Shown here in pieces: positions 32,837 through 41,857 of a stretch of 64,000 nt of DNA. The DNA comes from Pseudonocardia sp. HH130629-09 (GTDB lineage: Bacteria > Actinomycetota > Actinomycetes > Mycobacteriales > Pseudonocardiaceae). A model generated the notes under the pieces. It searched no databases, was not told the origin of the DNA, and saw nothing but the letters and a program-made list of their open reading frames with translations. A program made the position numbers and the translations under genes. Every line of letters begins with the position of its first letter. The stretch's first letter is position 1. Location: the NCBI RefSeq assembly GCF_001294645.1, contig NZ_CP011868.1, positions 744,001-808,000 of the forward strand, written 5' to 3'.

Positions 32837-34063
32837 GTGGGTCGGGGCGAGGGTGCGCGGGTGGGGGACGGGTTGGGCGTGGGGCCGGATCTCGTCGGGG
32901 CCGCGGAGGTCGCGACGGGGCAGGCGCTGGCGGCGCTCGGTGCGGTCCCCGACCTCGTGGCGTTCTTCGTCTGTCCCGGTGCCGGGCCCGCCGCCCCGGT
33001 CGAGGAGGCCGAGGCCGCCGGACTGCGGGTGATGGAGCTCGCCGGACCCGGCGCGACGATCGGGACCACCGCGCACGGCGTGATGGCCGACGGCCGCGGC
33101 GTCGAGGGCGAGCCCGCCGTCGCCGTCTGGGCGGCGTCGCTGCCCGGCACCCGGGTCCGGACGTTCTTCCCGGTCGCGCGGCGCCGCCCCGGCGCAGGAC
33201 CGGACGGACGCGACGCGATCGCGGTGCGCGGCCTGGTCCCGCCCGCCGAGGACGACCGCGTCGCCGTCCTGCTGGCCGACCCGTCCGTGTTCCCGGTCAG
33301 CGGGGTCCTGGACCGGCTCGCGTCGACCCATCCGGGGTTCCCGGTGATCGGGGGCCTGGCCCGCGGACCCGGCGGCCCCGGGGCCGACCGGCTGTTCGCC
33401 GGGGGCACCGTGCACCACGGCGGGGCGGTCGGGGTGCTGCTCGGCGGTGCGTCCGACGCGCGGGTCGTCGTCAGCCAGGGGTGCCGCCCGATCGGGCCGC
33501 CGATGGTCGTCACCAGCGCCCGGGACAACCGGATCGCCGAGCTCGCCGGGCGGCCCGCGGCCGAGCGGCTGCGCGAGATCGTCACCGCGCTGCCGCCCGA
33601 GGAGCAGGAGCAGGCGCTGACCGGGCTGCACCTGGGCGTCGCCGTCGACGAGTACGCCGAGTCCCACGACCGCGGCGACTTCCTGGTCCGGGCGGTGCTG
33701 GCCGTCGACGTCGGCGACGGCGCCGTCATCGCGGGCGACCTCGTCGAGGTCGGCACCACCGTGCGCTTCCAGGTCCACGACGCCGCGGGCGCCGCCCAGG
33801 ACCTGCACGAGCTGCTCGCCCCGGTGCGCCGCGCAGCGCCGGCCGCGGGTGCGTTGCTGTTCTCCTGCAACGGCCGCGGCGCAGGCATGTTCGGCGACGC
33901 CGACCACGACGTGCACGCCGTGCGCGTCGGTCTCGACCCGCACGGGACCGCCACGGGTGCGACGGGCCCCCGGGTGGCCGGCTTCTTCGCCGCCGGCGAG
34001 ATCGGCCCGGTCGGGCCGGGCAACCACCTGCACGCGTTCACCGCGTCCGTGCTGGTGGTCTGA
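32837..34063 (+). CDS. FIST-domain sensory protein
   Basis: A 408-residue protein with a FIST N domain (about residues 30-220) and a FIST C domain (about 230-400); ALLFSCNGRGAGMFG is the conserved C-terminal FIST motif with its cysteine, and GFFAAGEIGPVG the following signature. FIST domains bind small ligands, perhaps amino acids, in signal transduction. No histidine kinase or chemotaxis partner is adjacent. The GTG start is set by TAGCGT. Confidence 0.87.
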   Translation: MGRGEGARVGDGLGVGPDLVGAAEVATGQALAALGAVPDLVAFFVCPGAGPAAPVEEAEAAGLRVMELAGPGATIGTTAHGVMADGRGVEGEPAVAVWAASLPGTRVRTFFPVARRRPGAGPDGRDAIAVRGLVPPAEDDRVAVLLADPSVFPVSGVLDRLASTHPGFPVIGGLARGPGGPGADRLFAGGTVHHGGAVGVLLGGASDARVVVSQGCRPIGPPMVVTSARDNRIAELAGRPAAERLREIVTALPPEEQEQALTGLHLGVAVDEYAESHDRGDFLVRAVLAVDVGDGAVIAGDLVEVGTTVRFQVHDAAGAAQDLHELLAPVRRAAPAAGALLFSCNGRGAGMFGDADHDVHAVRVGLDPHGTATGATGPRVAGFFAAGEIGPVGPGNHLHAFTASVLVV

Positions 34064-34067
34064 GCTC

Positions 34068-35195
34068 TCAGCGCAGGGTCCGGAAGAACCCCCGCACCTC
34101 GTCGACGAAGGACTCGGGCTGCTCCAGCGACGGGAAGTGCCCGCCGACGTCGGGGCGGGAGAACCAGCGCAGGTCGGTGTAGCGGCGCTCCAGCCAGGAC
34201 CGGGGGAGCTTCACCATCTCGTGCGGGAACTGGGCGACACCGGTCGGGACGTCGACGTCGTCGAGGCGGCGGCGGGCGAAGCTCTCCCAGTAGATCCGCG
34301 CCGACGACGCGCCGGCCGATCCCAGCCAGTACTGCATGACGTTGTCCAGCAGCCGGTCCCGGCTGATCACGTTCTCCGGGCGCCCCGCGCAGTCGGTCCA
34401 GTCCCAGAACTTCTCCACGATCCACGTGCACTGCGCCACGGGGGAGTCGGCGAGGCCGTAGCCGATGGTCTGCGGACGGGTGGACTGCTCCGCGGAGTAG
34501 CCGGAGCCGTAGCGCGAGAACTCCTTGGAGAAGCGGATGTCGGCCTTCTCCTGCCCCGACAGGGCCTCGGCGTCGTCGGGCTTGGGGGCCAGCGCCATCG
34601 TCAGGTGGATGCCGATCAGCATCTCCGGGGCGGCGGTCCCCAGCGCCGAGGTGATCCTCGAGCCCCAGCCGCCGCCCTGCGCGGCGAAGCGCTCGTAGCC
34701 GAGCCGGTCCATCAGCTGCGCCCAGGCGACGGCGATCCGCTCGACCCCCCACCCGGTCGTCGTGGGCTTGCCGGAGAACCCGAACCCGGGCAGCGTCGGC
34801 ACGACGACGTGGAAGGCGTCGGCCGGGTCCTCGGGGTCGGTCAGCGCGGGCAGCACGCCGAGGAACTCGACGAGCGAGCCCGGCCAGCCGTGGGTGAGCA
34901 GCAGCGGCGTCGCGTCCGGGTGCTTCGACCGGGCGTGCAGCACGTGGATCTCGACCGCGTCGTCGCCGCCGCCGTCGAGACCGGTGCGGAACTGCGGCCA
35001 CGCGTTGATCTCGGCCTCGACGCGGCGCCAGTCGTAGCGGGTGCGCCAGTAGTCGCAGAGCTCGCGGGCGTAGTCCAGCGGCACGCCCTGGGACCAGCCG
35101 TCGACCGTTGCCGGGTCCGGCCAGCGGGTGCGGGCGAGCCGCTCGCGCAGGTCGTCCAGCTCGGCGTCGGGGATCTCGATCCGGAAGTCGCGCAC
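34068..35195 (-). CDS. Epoxide-hydrolase-like alpha/beta protein lacking its nucleophile
   Basis: A 375-residue member of the EHN-domain epoxide hydrolase family: an N-terminal lid domain (FRIEIPDAELDDLRERLART), then LLLTHGWPGSLVEFLGV with the HGWPG oxyanion motif, and GGHFPSLEQPE with the catalytic histidine. Where the family has GGDWG with the nucleophilic Asp, residue 176 is glycine (AQGGGWGSRIT). Without that Asp the usual ester intermediate cannot form, so activity is doubtful. It converges on the FIST gene with four bases between. Confidence 0.85.
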   Translation of the reverse strand: MRDFRIEIPDAELDDLRERLARTRWPDPATVDGWSQGVPLDYARELCDYWRTRYDWRRVEAEINAWPQFRTGLDGGGDDAVEIHVLHARSKHPDATPLLLTHGWPGSLVEFLGVLPALTDPEDPADAFHVVVPTLPGFGFSGKPTTTGWGVERIAVAWAQLMDRLGYERFAAQGGGWGSRITSALGTAAPEMLIGIHLTMALAPKPDDAEALSGQEKADIRFSKEFSRYGSGYSAEQSTRPQTIGYGLADSPVAQCTWIVEKFWDWTDCAGRPENVISRDRLLDNVMQYWLGSAGASSARIYWESFARRRLDDVDVPTGVAQFPHEMVKLPRSWLERRYTDLRWFSRPDVGGHFPSLEQPESFVDEVRGFFRTLR

Positions 35196-35252
35196 CTGGC
35201 CACGGTGACACGGAACGTGACGACGGGCGCCGTGGCCACGGCATCGGAACGA

Positions 35253-36011
35253 TCACGATGCGGCGAGGGCCCGGCTGATCCCGCGGGCCGCCGCGCGCAC
35301 CGCGGGCACCAGGGTGTGCGGGTTCGTCGCGGCCGGCACGACGATCGACAGCCCGGCGACGACCGGCCCGTCCCCGGCGCGCACCGGCGCGGCCACCGAC
35401 ATCGACACCTCCTCGATCTGCCGGTCGGACACCACGAACCCGCCGGTCCGGGCCTGGGCGAGCAGCGCACGGACGCCGTCGGGGCGGCACACCGTCCACG
35501 GGGTGAACCGGCGGATCGGGCGGGCCAGCACCGTCTCCACCGCTGCCGGGTCGGCGTGCGCGAGCAGCACGAGCCCGACCCCGGTCGCCGTCGACGGCAG
35601 CCGGGACCCGGTCCGCGAGACGATCGAGACGGCGCCGCGGCTGGACAGGCGCTCGACGTAGACGACCTCGCCGGGGTCGTCCGGGTCGAGCACGGCGAGC
35701 GCCACGTTGTGCCGGGTGACCTCGTGCAGATCCTCCAGGAACGGCATCGCCGCCTCCCGCAGCCCGTGGCTGGCCGGGGCCAGGTGCGCGATCTCCCAGA
35801 GCCGCAGCCCGATCCGGTAGCGGCCGTCGTCGCCGCGGTCCAGTGCCCCGCCCGCGGCGAGCTCACCGGCGATCCGGTGCACCGTCGTCAGCGGGAGCCC
35901 GGTGCGCCGGGCGATGTCGGTCAACCCGAGCACCGGGGCCCGCGCGCTGAAGGCGCCCAGCACGTCCAGCACCCGCGCGGTGACCCCCGACCGGACCGGA
36001 CGTGTCGCCAT
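35253..36011 (-). CDS. IclR-family regulator of the pobA-pcaHG genes
   Basis: A 252-residue IclR protein: helix-turn-helix with LTDIARRTGLPLTTVHRI near the N-terminus, then the ligand-binding domain with VVYVERLSSRGAV and ATGVGLVLLA. It is divergent from pobA with a perfect palindrome between, so it is probably the PobR/PcaR-type regulator of 4-hydroxybenzoate and protocatechuate use. Activator versus repressor role cannot be read from the sequence. Confidence 0.9.
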   Translation of the reverse strand: MATRPVRSGVTARVLDVLGAFSARAPVLGLTDIARRTGLPLTTVHRIAGELAAGGALDRGDDGRYRIGLRLWEIAHLAPASHGLREAAMPFLEDLHEVTRHNVALAVLDPDDPGEVVYVERLSSRGAVSIVSRTGSRLPSTATGVGLVLLAHADPAAVETVLARPIRRFTPWTVCRPDGVRALLAQARTGGFVVSDRQIEEVSMSVAAPVRAGDGPVVAGLSIVVPAATNPHTLVPAVRAAARGISRALAAS

Positions 36012-36022
36012 GACCGGGCATT

Positions 36023-36039
36023 CTTCCGCAGAGCGGAAG
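36023..36039. promoter_or_regulatory. IclR operator between iclR and pobA
   Basis: CTTCCGC-AGA-GCGGAAG, a perfect seven-base inverted repeat in the 70-base divergent region, of the form IclR-type regulators bind. Confidence 0.7.
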
Positions 36040-36081
36040 CGGGGTCGAATGCTCCGGTGCCGGGGCGGGAAGGTGACGCCC

Positions 36082-37305
36082 ATGACGCAGCGACGCGAGA
36101 CCCGGACCCAGGTCGGCATCGTCGGAGCGGGCCCCGCCGGGCTCGTCCTGGCGAAGCTGCTGGCGCTGTCCGGGATCGGGTCGGTGGTCCTGGAGTCCCG
36201 CGACCGTGCCTACGTCGAGGCGCGGGTCCGCGCCGGTGTGCTGGAGGCGCCGACCGTCGAGCTGCTCCGGGAGATGGGCGTCGCCGGCCGGCTCGACCGC
36301 GAGGGCATGCCGCACACCGGCATCGCGCTGCGATTCGCCGAGGCCCCCGGCGCACCCGCCGCCGACCACCGCATCGACTTCGCCGACCTCGTCGGCACCG
36401 GCATCACCGTCTACGGCCAGCAGGAGGTCGTGAAGGACCTGCTCGCCGACCGCGTCGACGCCGCCGGGCTGCCGGTGGAGTTCGGCGTCACCGGCGTCGC
36501 CCTGCACGACGTCGACACCGACACCCCGTCGATCACCTACGCTGCGGCCGACGGCACCGAGCACGTCCTGCGCTGCGACGTCATCGCCGGCTGCGACGGC
36601 TTCCACGGCGTCTCCCGCCCGCTCGTCGCCCCGGAGATCGCCGAGCGCGTCTACCCGTTCTCCTGGCTCGGCGTGCTCGCGAAGGCCGCCCCCACCACCG
36701 ACGAACTCGTCTACGCCCACCACGACGACGGCTTCGCGCTCTACTCGATGCGCAGCCCCGAGGTGACCCGGCTCTACGTCCAGGTCCCGAACGACACCGA
36801 CCCGTCCGACTGGTCCGACGCCCGCATCTGGGACGCCCTGCACACCCGCCTGGCCTGCGACGGCTTCACGATCAACGAGGGCGAGTTCATCGAGAAGCCC
36901 TCGGTCACCCCGATGCGCAGCATGGTCGCCTCCCCGATGCGCCGCGGACGGCTGTTCCTCGCCGGCGACGCCGCGCACATCGTGCCGCCCACCGGCGCCA
37001 AGGGTATGAACCTCGCCATCGCCGACGTCCGGGTGCTCGCCGACGCGGTCGTCCGCGCACTGCGCGACGGCGACGACGCGGGTCTCGACGGCTACTCCGA
37101 GACCTGCCTGCGCCGCGTCTGGCGGGCCGAGCACTTCTCCTGGTTCATGACCTCGATGCTGCACCGCTTCGACCCCGCCACCGAGGGCGGCGACGCGTTC
37201 GGCGTCGGGCTGCAACGCTCCCAGCTGCGCTACACCGTGACCTCCCGCGCCGCCGCGACGAGCCTCGCCGAGAACTACGTCGGCCTCCCGCACGGCGCCG
37301 TCTAG
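36082..37305 (+). CDS. pobA: 4-hydroxybenzoate 3-monooxygenase
   Basis: A 407-residue group A flavin monooxygenase turning 4-hydroxybenzoate into protocatechuate. VGIVGAGPAGLVLAKLL binds FAD, VIAGCDGFHGVSRP is the DG motif, and LFLAGDAAHIVPPTGAKGMN the second FAD motif with the PobA-type proline loop. RVRAGVLEAPTVELL is typical of PobA. pcaH follows after 28 bases, and an IclR gene is divergent. It differs from the monooxygenase at 28.7 kb in having this full PobA signature. Confidence 0.93.
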   Translation: MTQRRETRTQVGIVGAGPAGLVLAKLLALSGIGSVVLESRDRAYVEARVRAGVLEAPTVELLREMGVAGRLDREGMPHTGIALRFAEAPGAPAADHRIDFADLVGTGITVYGQQEVVKDLLADRVDAAGLPVEFGVTGVALHDVDTDTPSITYAAADGTEHVLRCDVIAGCDGFHGVSRPLVAPEIAERVYPFSWLGVLAKAAPTTDELVYAHHDDGFALYSMRSPEVTRLYVQVPNDTDPSDWSDARIWDALHTRLACDGFTINEGEFIEKPSVTPMRSMVASPMRRGRLFLAGDAAHIVPPTGAKGMNLAIADVRVLADAVVRALRDGDDAGLDGYSETCLRRVWRAEHFSWFMTSMLHRFDPATEGGDAFGVGLQRSQLRYTVTSRAAATSLAENYVGLPHGAV

Positions 37306-37333
37306 ACCCACCCACCACGAGGAAGGACCGCCG

Positions 37334-38032
37334 ATGCAGGGCTACGCCCCCGTCCCGGCCGGGACCCACGCACCGCTGCTCTCACCGGACTACCGCAGCA
37401 CCGCGTTGCGGGCGCCGTCCGAGCAGCCGGTGATCCTGCCCCAGCGGCTCACCGAGATCACCGGGCCGCTGCTCACCGGGCCCGTCCGCCCCGGCGACGA
37501 CGACCTCACCGTCGGTGCGCACGGTGAGGCCCAGGGACAGCGGATCGTCGTGTTCGGCCGGGTCCTCGACTCCGACGGCCGCCCCGTCCCGGACACTCTG
37601 GTCGAGGTCTGGCAGGCCAACGCCGCGGGCCGTTACGCCCACCGCTGGGACAACTGGCCCGCCCCGCTCGACCCGAACTTCACCGGTGGCGGCCGGGTCC
37701 TCACCGACGCCCACGGCGGCTACTCGTTCACCACGATCAAGCCCGGCGCCTACCCCTGGGGCAACCACCACAACGCCTGGCGCCCCGCGCACATCCACTT
37801 CTCGCTGTTCGGGCGCGCGTTCACCCAGCGGTTGGTGACCCAGATGTACTTCCCGGACGACCCGCTGTTCGCCCAGGACCCGATCTACAACGCGACGCCC
37901 GAGCAGGCGCGGACGCGGCTGGTGTCCACCTTCGACCTGGAGGCCACCCGCCCGGAGTGGGCGCTGGCGTTCCGGTTCGACATCGTGCTGCGCGGCCGCG
38001 GCGCCACCCCGTTCGAGGAGCCCCACGCATGA
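37334..38032 (+). CDS. pcaH: Protocatechuate 3,4-dioxygenase beta subunit
   Basis: Catalytic beta chain, 232 residues, of the non-heme Fe(III) intradiol dioxygenase that opens protocatechuate to 3-carboxy-cis,cis-muconate. The iron ligands are visible: Tyr in GAYPWGNHH and HIH in WRPAHIHFSLFG, with another Tyr in the preceding strand. VEVWQANAAGRYAHRWD is the conserved intradiol core. An AGGAAGGA box precedes the ATG. It overlaps pcaG by four bases. Confidence 0.95.
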   Translation: MQGYAPVPAGTHAPLLSPDYRSTALRAPSEQPVILPQRLTEITGPLLTGPVRPGDDDLTVGAHGEAQGQRIVVFGRVLDSDGRPVPDTLVEVWQANAAGRYAHRWDNWPAPLDPNFTGGGRVLTDAHGGYSFTTIKPGAYPWGNHHNAWRPAHIHFSLFGRAFTQRLVTQMYFPDDPLFAQDPIYNATPEQARTRLVSTFDLEATRPEWALAFRFDIVLRGRGATPFEEPHA

Positions 38033-38616
38033 GCCTGCCGCCGACCCCGACCCAGACCGTCGGCCCCTACCTCGCGCTGGGCCTGCCCTGGCCGGACGGC
38101 CCGGACGTCGTGCCCGACGGCACCCCGGGCGCCGTCCTGATCGGCGGGACCGTGTTCGACGGCGCCGGGGCACTCGTCCCCGACGCGCTGGTCGAGACCT
38201 GGCAGGCCGACCCGGACGGCCGCTTCGACCACCCCGACGACCCCCGCGGCGCGGCGAAGCCGTCCGTCGAGGGCTTCCGCGGCTTCGGCCGCTGCCCCAC
38301 CGACGACGAGGGCCGGTGGTGGATCCGCACCGTGCTGCCGGGTGTGCTGCCCGCCGAGGCTCCGCAGGGTGCCGACGCGCGCTCCGCCGAGGCTCCGCAC
38401 GTGAACGTCTCGGTGTTCGCCCGCGGCCTGCTCGACCGCGTCGTCACCCGCGTCTACTTCCCCGAGCACGCCGCGGCGCACGCCACCGAGCCGCTGCTCA
38501 CCGCCGTCCCGGCCGACCGTCGGCACACGCTCGTCGCCGTCGCGGACGGGCCGGGCCGGTACCGGTTCGACATCCGGCTGCGCGGTGAGGGGGAGACGGT
38601 GTTCCTCGCGTTGTGA
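38029..38616 (+). CDS. pcaG: Protocatechuate 3,4-dioxygenase alpha subunit
   Basis: Structural alpha chain, 195 residues, of the intradiol dioxygenase. PTPTQTVGPYLALGLPW is the alpha-chain start, LVETWQADPDGRFDHPDD the shared core and APHVNVSVFARGLLDR the place where beta has its iron ligands; alpha lacks them, as expected. The ATG overlaps the pcaH stop. No pcaB, pcaD/L, pcaIJ or pcaF follows, so the rest of the pathway lies elsewhere, apart from the pcaC-like gene at 8.8 kb. Confidence 0.94.
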   Translation: MSLPPTPTQTVGPYLALGLPWPDGPDVVPDGTPGAVLIGGTVFDGAGALVPDALVETWQADPDGRFDHPDDPRGAAKPSVEGFRGFGRCPTDDEGRWWIRTVLPGVLPAEAPQGADARSAEAPHVNVSVFARGLLDRVVTRVYFPEHAAAHATEPLLTAVPADRRHTLVAVADGPGRYRFDIRLRGEGETVFLAL

Positions 38617-38744
38617 CGGCGCCCGGCCGCGCCGGCACCCGCCCGGGACCTCACCGGTGTGGCGGGTGTGACGCGTCCGGTTGATTCGGGTGATCCTTCG
38701 GGGGTACTCCTGCGAAGATCTACCCAGCAGGGGCGGGAGGACCG

Positions 38745-39320
38745 GTGGACGCAGCGCAGTCGGCACACGTGCCGTTCGGTGATCCGGCGCAGTCCGCCGC
38801 CCGGGTACGCGGGCGCGTGACGGGCGCCGTCGCCGCGGTGTCGCGGCGGTACCCCCTCGCCGTGCAGCTCGCCCGCTACGCCGTCGTCGGCGGCGGGGCG
38901 ACCGCGCTGAACGCCGCGCTGTTCCTGCTGTTGCGCCCGGTGCTCCCGGCGGTCCCGGCGAACCTGGTCGCGCTGGTCCTCACCACCGCGGTCAGCACCG
39001 AGGCCAGCCGCCGCTTCGCCTTCGACGGCGCCCCCGCGCACCGGCTGCGCGAGTGGGTGCACGACGCGGGCACCGTCGCGTTCTACGCGACCTACACCTC
39101 CGCGGTGCTGCTCGCGCTGCACCAGGTGGCCGGGGACACCACACCGGGGGAGGAGGCGGCGGTCGTCGCCGCCGCCAGCCTCGTCGGCGGGCTGCTGCGG
39201 TTCGCGGTGCTGCGGTTCTGGGTGTTCGATGTGGCACGCCCGGCCGCCGCCGGTGCGCGAGGCGACCAAGAAGGACGGCACCCGTGCCCGGAACAGCCGA
39301 GTTCGACGCCTTCGACCTGA
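38745..39320 (+). CDS. GtrA-family membrane protein
   Basis: A 191-residue protein with about four membrane helices from residue 43 on; LARYAVVGGGATALNAALF and RFWVFD are the GtrA signature. Members move lipid-linked sugars or assist cell-wall glycosylation. GGGAGG precedes the GTG. Its end overlaps the next gene by 37 bases. No glycosyltransferase is adjacent. Confidence 0.88.
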   Translation: MDAAQSAHVPFGDPAQSAARVRGRVTGAVAAVSRRYPLAVQLARYAVVGGGATALNAALFLLLRPVLPAVPANLVALVLTTAVSTEASRRFAFDGAPAHRLREWVHDAGTVAFYATYTSAVLLALHQVAGDTTPGEEAAVVAAASLVGGLLRFAVLRFWVFDVARPAAAGARGDQEGRHPCPEQPSSTPST

Positions 39321-40195
39321 CCGTCGGGCCGCCCGAGGAGCGGGTCGTCGTCCACGGGGTGCGCGGCGGACAGGGCCCGCCGGTGCTGCTGCTGCACGGC
39401 TTCCCGCAGACCCACGCCATGTGGGGGCCGCTCGCGGCGGACCTGGCGCGCGACCACACCGTCGTCGCCACGGACCTGCGCGGCTACGGAGAGTCCGGCC
39501 GCCCCGCCGACGGCGAGAACCACGCCGGCTACTCGTTCCGGGCGATGGCCGCCGACCAGGTCGACGTGATGGCCCGCCTCGGCTTCGACACCTTCGCCGT
39601 CGTCGCCCACGACCGCGGCGCCCGCGTCACCCACCGGATGCTGCTCGACCATCCCGAGCGCATCACACGGTCGGCGTTGCTGGACATCCTCCCCACCGCC
39701 TACGTCTACGCCCACACCGATCGCGCGCTGGCGACGGCGTACTTCCACTGGTTCCTGTTCATCCAGCCCGCCGATCTGCCCGAACGGCTCATCGCCGGCG
39801 ACCCGATCGGCTTCCTGCACTCGTTGCTCGGCGGCTGGGGCTCCGGGCTCGACGCGCACCCGCCCGAGGCGCTGGCCTCCTACGAGCGCGCGTTCGCCGA
39901 CCCGGCCGCCCGGCACGCGATGCTGGAGGACTACCGGGCGGGCGCCTCGATCGACCTCGACCACGACGCCGCCTCGGAGCGGGCGGGGGAGCGGATCGCC
40001 GCGCCCACCCTGGTGCTGTGGGGCGAGCGCGGCGTCGTCGGTGCCAACGCCGAGAGCCCGCTGGAGGTGTGGCGCCGCGCCGCCGCCGACCCGGACCTGG
40101 TCACCGGTGAGGCACTCGCCGGCGCCGGGCACTTCCTCATCGACGAGCAGCCCGCCGCGACCACCGCCGCGGTCCGCGCGTTCCTGGGCGGCTGA
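39284..40195 (+). CDS. Alpha/beta hydrolase of the haloacetate dehalogenase type
   Basis: A 303-residue alpha/beta hydrolase. LLLHGFPQTHAMWGPLA is the oxyanion loop, FAVVAHDRGARVTHRMLLDH holds the nucleophilic Asp as in fluoroacetate dehalogenases and epoxide hydrolases, and AGAGHFLIDEQP the catalytic His. The HDRGARV sequence and the Tyr/Trp-rich cap (YFHWFLFIQPADLPE) point to a haloacetate dehalogenase-like enzyme; an epoxide hydrolase is the alternative. The GTG start is preceded by GAAGGA within the GtrA gene. Confidence 0.85.
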   Translation: MPGTAEFDAFDLTVGPPEERVVVHGVRGGQGPPVLLLHGFPQTHAMWGPLAADLARDHTVVATDLRGYGESGRPADGENHAGYSFRAMAADQVDVMARLGFDTFAVVAHDRGARVTHRMLLDHPERITRSALLDILPTAYVYAHTDRALATAYFHWFLFIQPADLPERLIAGDPIGFLHSLLGGWGSGLDAHPPEALASYERAFADPAARHAMLEDYRAGASIDLDHDAASERAGERIAAPTLVLWGERGVVGANAESPLEVWRRAAADPDLVTGEALAGAGHFLIDEQPAATTAAVRAFLGG

Positions 40196-40208
40196 CCGCC
40201 GGCGGTCC

Positions 40209-41045
40209 TCAGGACCGGACGGCGTGCACGATGCCCCAGGTGAGCTTCCCGGCCCGCCCGCCGTCCACCCAGTGCTGCAGGCCGGCCTTCATCGCGGTGA
40301 GGTAGGGCCGCGAGATCGACGACGACAGCTCCTCCTCGTGCGCGACGAGCTCCTCGCGCACCCGGCGGTAGTGCGTCGGCAGCTGCCCGGCGTGGTCGTG
40401 GAACCGCACACCGGTGAAGCCGCGTCGTTCCAGCCCGTCGGTGTAGAAGCCGGGTGTGCCCATCGTGGACAGCGCGATCCGGTCCAGGATCGGTTGGATC
40501 GAGGACTGGTCCAGCCCGTCGACGGCCATCGGGTCGGTGAACACCACCTGCCCGCCCGGGCGCAGCACCCTGGCGACCTCGTCGAGCACCCGGTCCCGGT
40601 CGCCGGAGTGCAGGAACGCGTCCTGGGACCACACCAGGTCCACCGAGGAGTCCTCGACCGGCACGGCCTCGTAGCTGCCGGTGGTGACGGTGACCTGCTG
40701 GTCCAGCCCCTGCTCGCGGGTCATCCGCTCGTTGCGGGCGTTCTCGACGGGGGAGAGGTTGAGGCAGTGCACCGCGGCCCCGTGCCCGGCCGCCAGCCGG
40801 CGGGCCGCGCCGCCGTAACCGGCTCCCAGGTCCAGCACCCGGGTGCCCGGGCCGACCCCGGCGACCTCGGCCATCCGGGTCACCGTGCGGGAGCTCGCGA
40901 CCGAGATCAGCTCGTCCGGGTCCTTGTACACGCCGACGTGGATGTCCTCACCGCCCCAGACCCGCGCGTAGAAGGTGTCGGCGTCGTCGGAGTCGTAGTA
41001 CGACCGGGCGGTGTGTTCGGCAGTGTGCTCGGGCGTCCGCGTCAC
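40209..41045 (-). CDS. Sarcosine/dimethylglycine N-methyltransferase
   Basis: A 278-residue class I SAM methyltransferase that would carry out the last steps from sarcosine through dimethylglycine to glycine betaine. RVLDLGAGYGGAARRLA binds SAM; GGEDIHVGVY and WSQDAFLHSGDR are typical of SDMT. It overlaps the glycine/sarcosine methyltransferase gene upstream by four bases (GTGA), the classic betaine-synthesis operon. Betaine acts as an osmoprotectant. Confidence 0.9.
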   Translation of the reverse strand: MTRTPEHTAEHTARSYYDSDDADTFYARVWGGEDIHVGVYKDPDELISVASSRTVTRMAEVAGVGPGTRVLDLGAGYGGAARRLAAGHGAAVHCLNLSPVENARNERMTREQGLDQQVTVTTGSYEAVPVEDSSVDLVWSQDAFLHSGDRDRVLDEVARVLRPGGQVVFTDPMAVDGLDQSSIQPILDRIALSTMGTPGFYTDGLERRGFTGVRFHDHAGQLPTHYRRVREELVAHEEELSSSISRPYLTAMKAGLQHWVDGGRAGKLTWGIVHAVRS

Positions 41046-41857
41046 GCGACGACCTCCTGGTCGAGGTAGGCCTTCTCGGCGATGTGCACGAAGAAGTCGG
41101 GCTCGTCGTCGGCGTAGGTCGACTGGAAGTCGCCGTAGGTGTCGATCCGCTGAAACCCGACCTCCTGCATGAGCCGCCGGGTGTAGTCCTTGCGCAGCGG
41201 GAACATGTTGAGGTGGTACCGGGAGCCGTCCGGGAAGCTGTAGCGGAATCGGGCCAGACCGTCGTCGACGTACTCCGGCTCGGCCACCACGTCGTCGCCG
41301 CAGTAGTAGTACTGGTGCTTGGAGCTGAAGCCGTTGTCCAGGATCGCGTCGTAGTTGCGCTGGTCGAGGATCAGCACACCGTCGTGGGAGAGCATGGCGT
41401 AGAACTCCGCGAGCGCCTTGCGGCGGTCACGCTCGGAGAACAGGTGCGTGAACGAGTTCCCGAGACAGATGATCGCGTCGTACTCGCCGTGCACGTCCCG
41501 GTTGAGCCACCGCCAGTCGGCCTGCACGACGCGCAGGACGTGCCCGCCGAACTTCATCCCGTTCGAGAAGGCCTTCGACAGCATCTCGGCGCTGCCGTCG
41601 GCGGAGACGACGGTCTCGAAGCCCTCCTCCAGCAGCCGGACGGAGTGGAAACCGGTGCCGGTCGCCACGTCGAGGACGCTGGTGACCCCACGCCTGCGGA
41701 GCTGCTCGACGAAGAACCTCCCCTCGCTGGCGTAGCGGGCCCTCCAGTCGATCAGCTCGTCCCACTTGTCGACGAACGTCTGCACGTACTCCTGCCGGTA
41801 GTGGGTGGACTCGCGGACCTCGGTCGGCGCGTCGCCGAACTCCTGGTCTGCCGTCAT
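41042..41857 (-). CDS. Glycine/sarcosine N-methyltransferase
   Basis: A 271-residue SAM methyltransferase making sarcosine and dimethylglycine from glycine. HYRQEYVQTFVDKWDELIDW is the N-terminal glycine-binding region, VLDVATGTGFHSVRLLEEGF the SAM site, and CLGNSFTHLF follows, as in bacterial GSMT. GAGGAGG precedes the ATG. It is the first gene of the betaine operon. Confidence 0.92.
   Translation of the reverse strand: MTADQEFGDAPTEVRESTHYRQEYVQTFVDKWDELIDWRARYASEGRFFVEQLRRRGVTSVLDVATGTGFHSVRLLEEGFETVVSADGSAEMLSKAFSNGMKFGGHVLRVVQADWRWLNRDVHGEYDAIICLGNSFTHLFSERDRRKALAEFYAMLSHDGVLILDQRNYDAILDNGFSSKHQYYYCGDDVVAEPEYVDDGLARFRYSFPDGSRYHLNMFPLRKDYTRRLMQEVGFQRIDTYGDFQSTYADDEPDFFVHIAEKAYLDQEVVA

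Noticed and set aside
32125..35499. A minus-strand open frame of 1124 codons
   Set aside because: It crosses sodX, the FIST gene and the epoxide hydrolase gene in wrong frames and has no recognisable domain.
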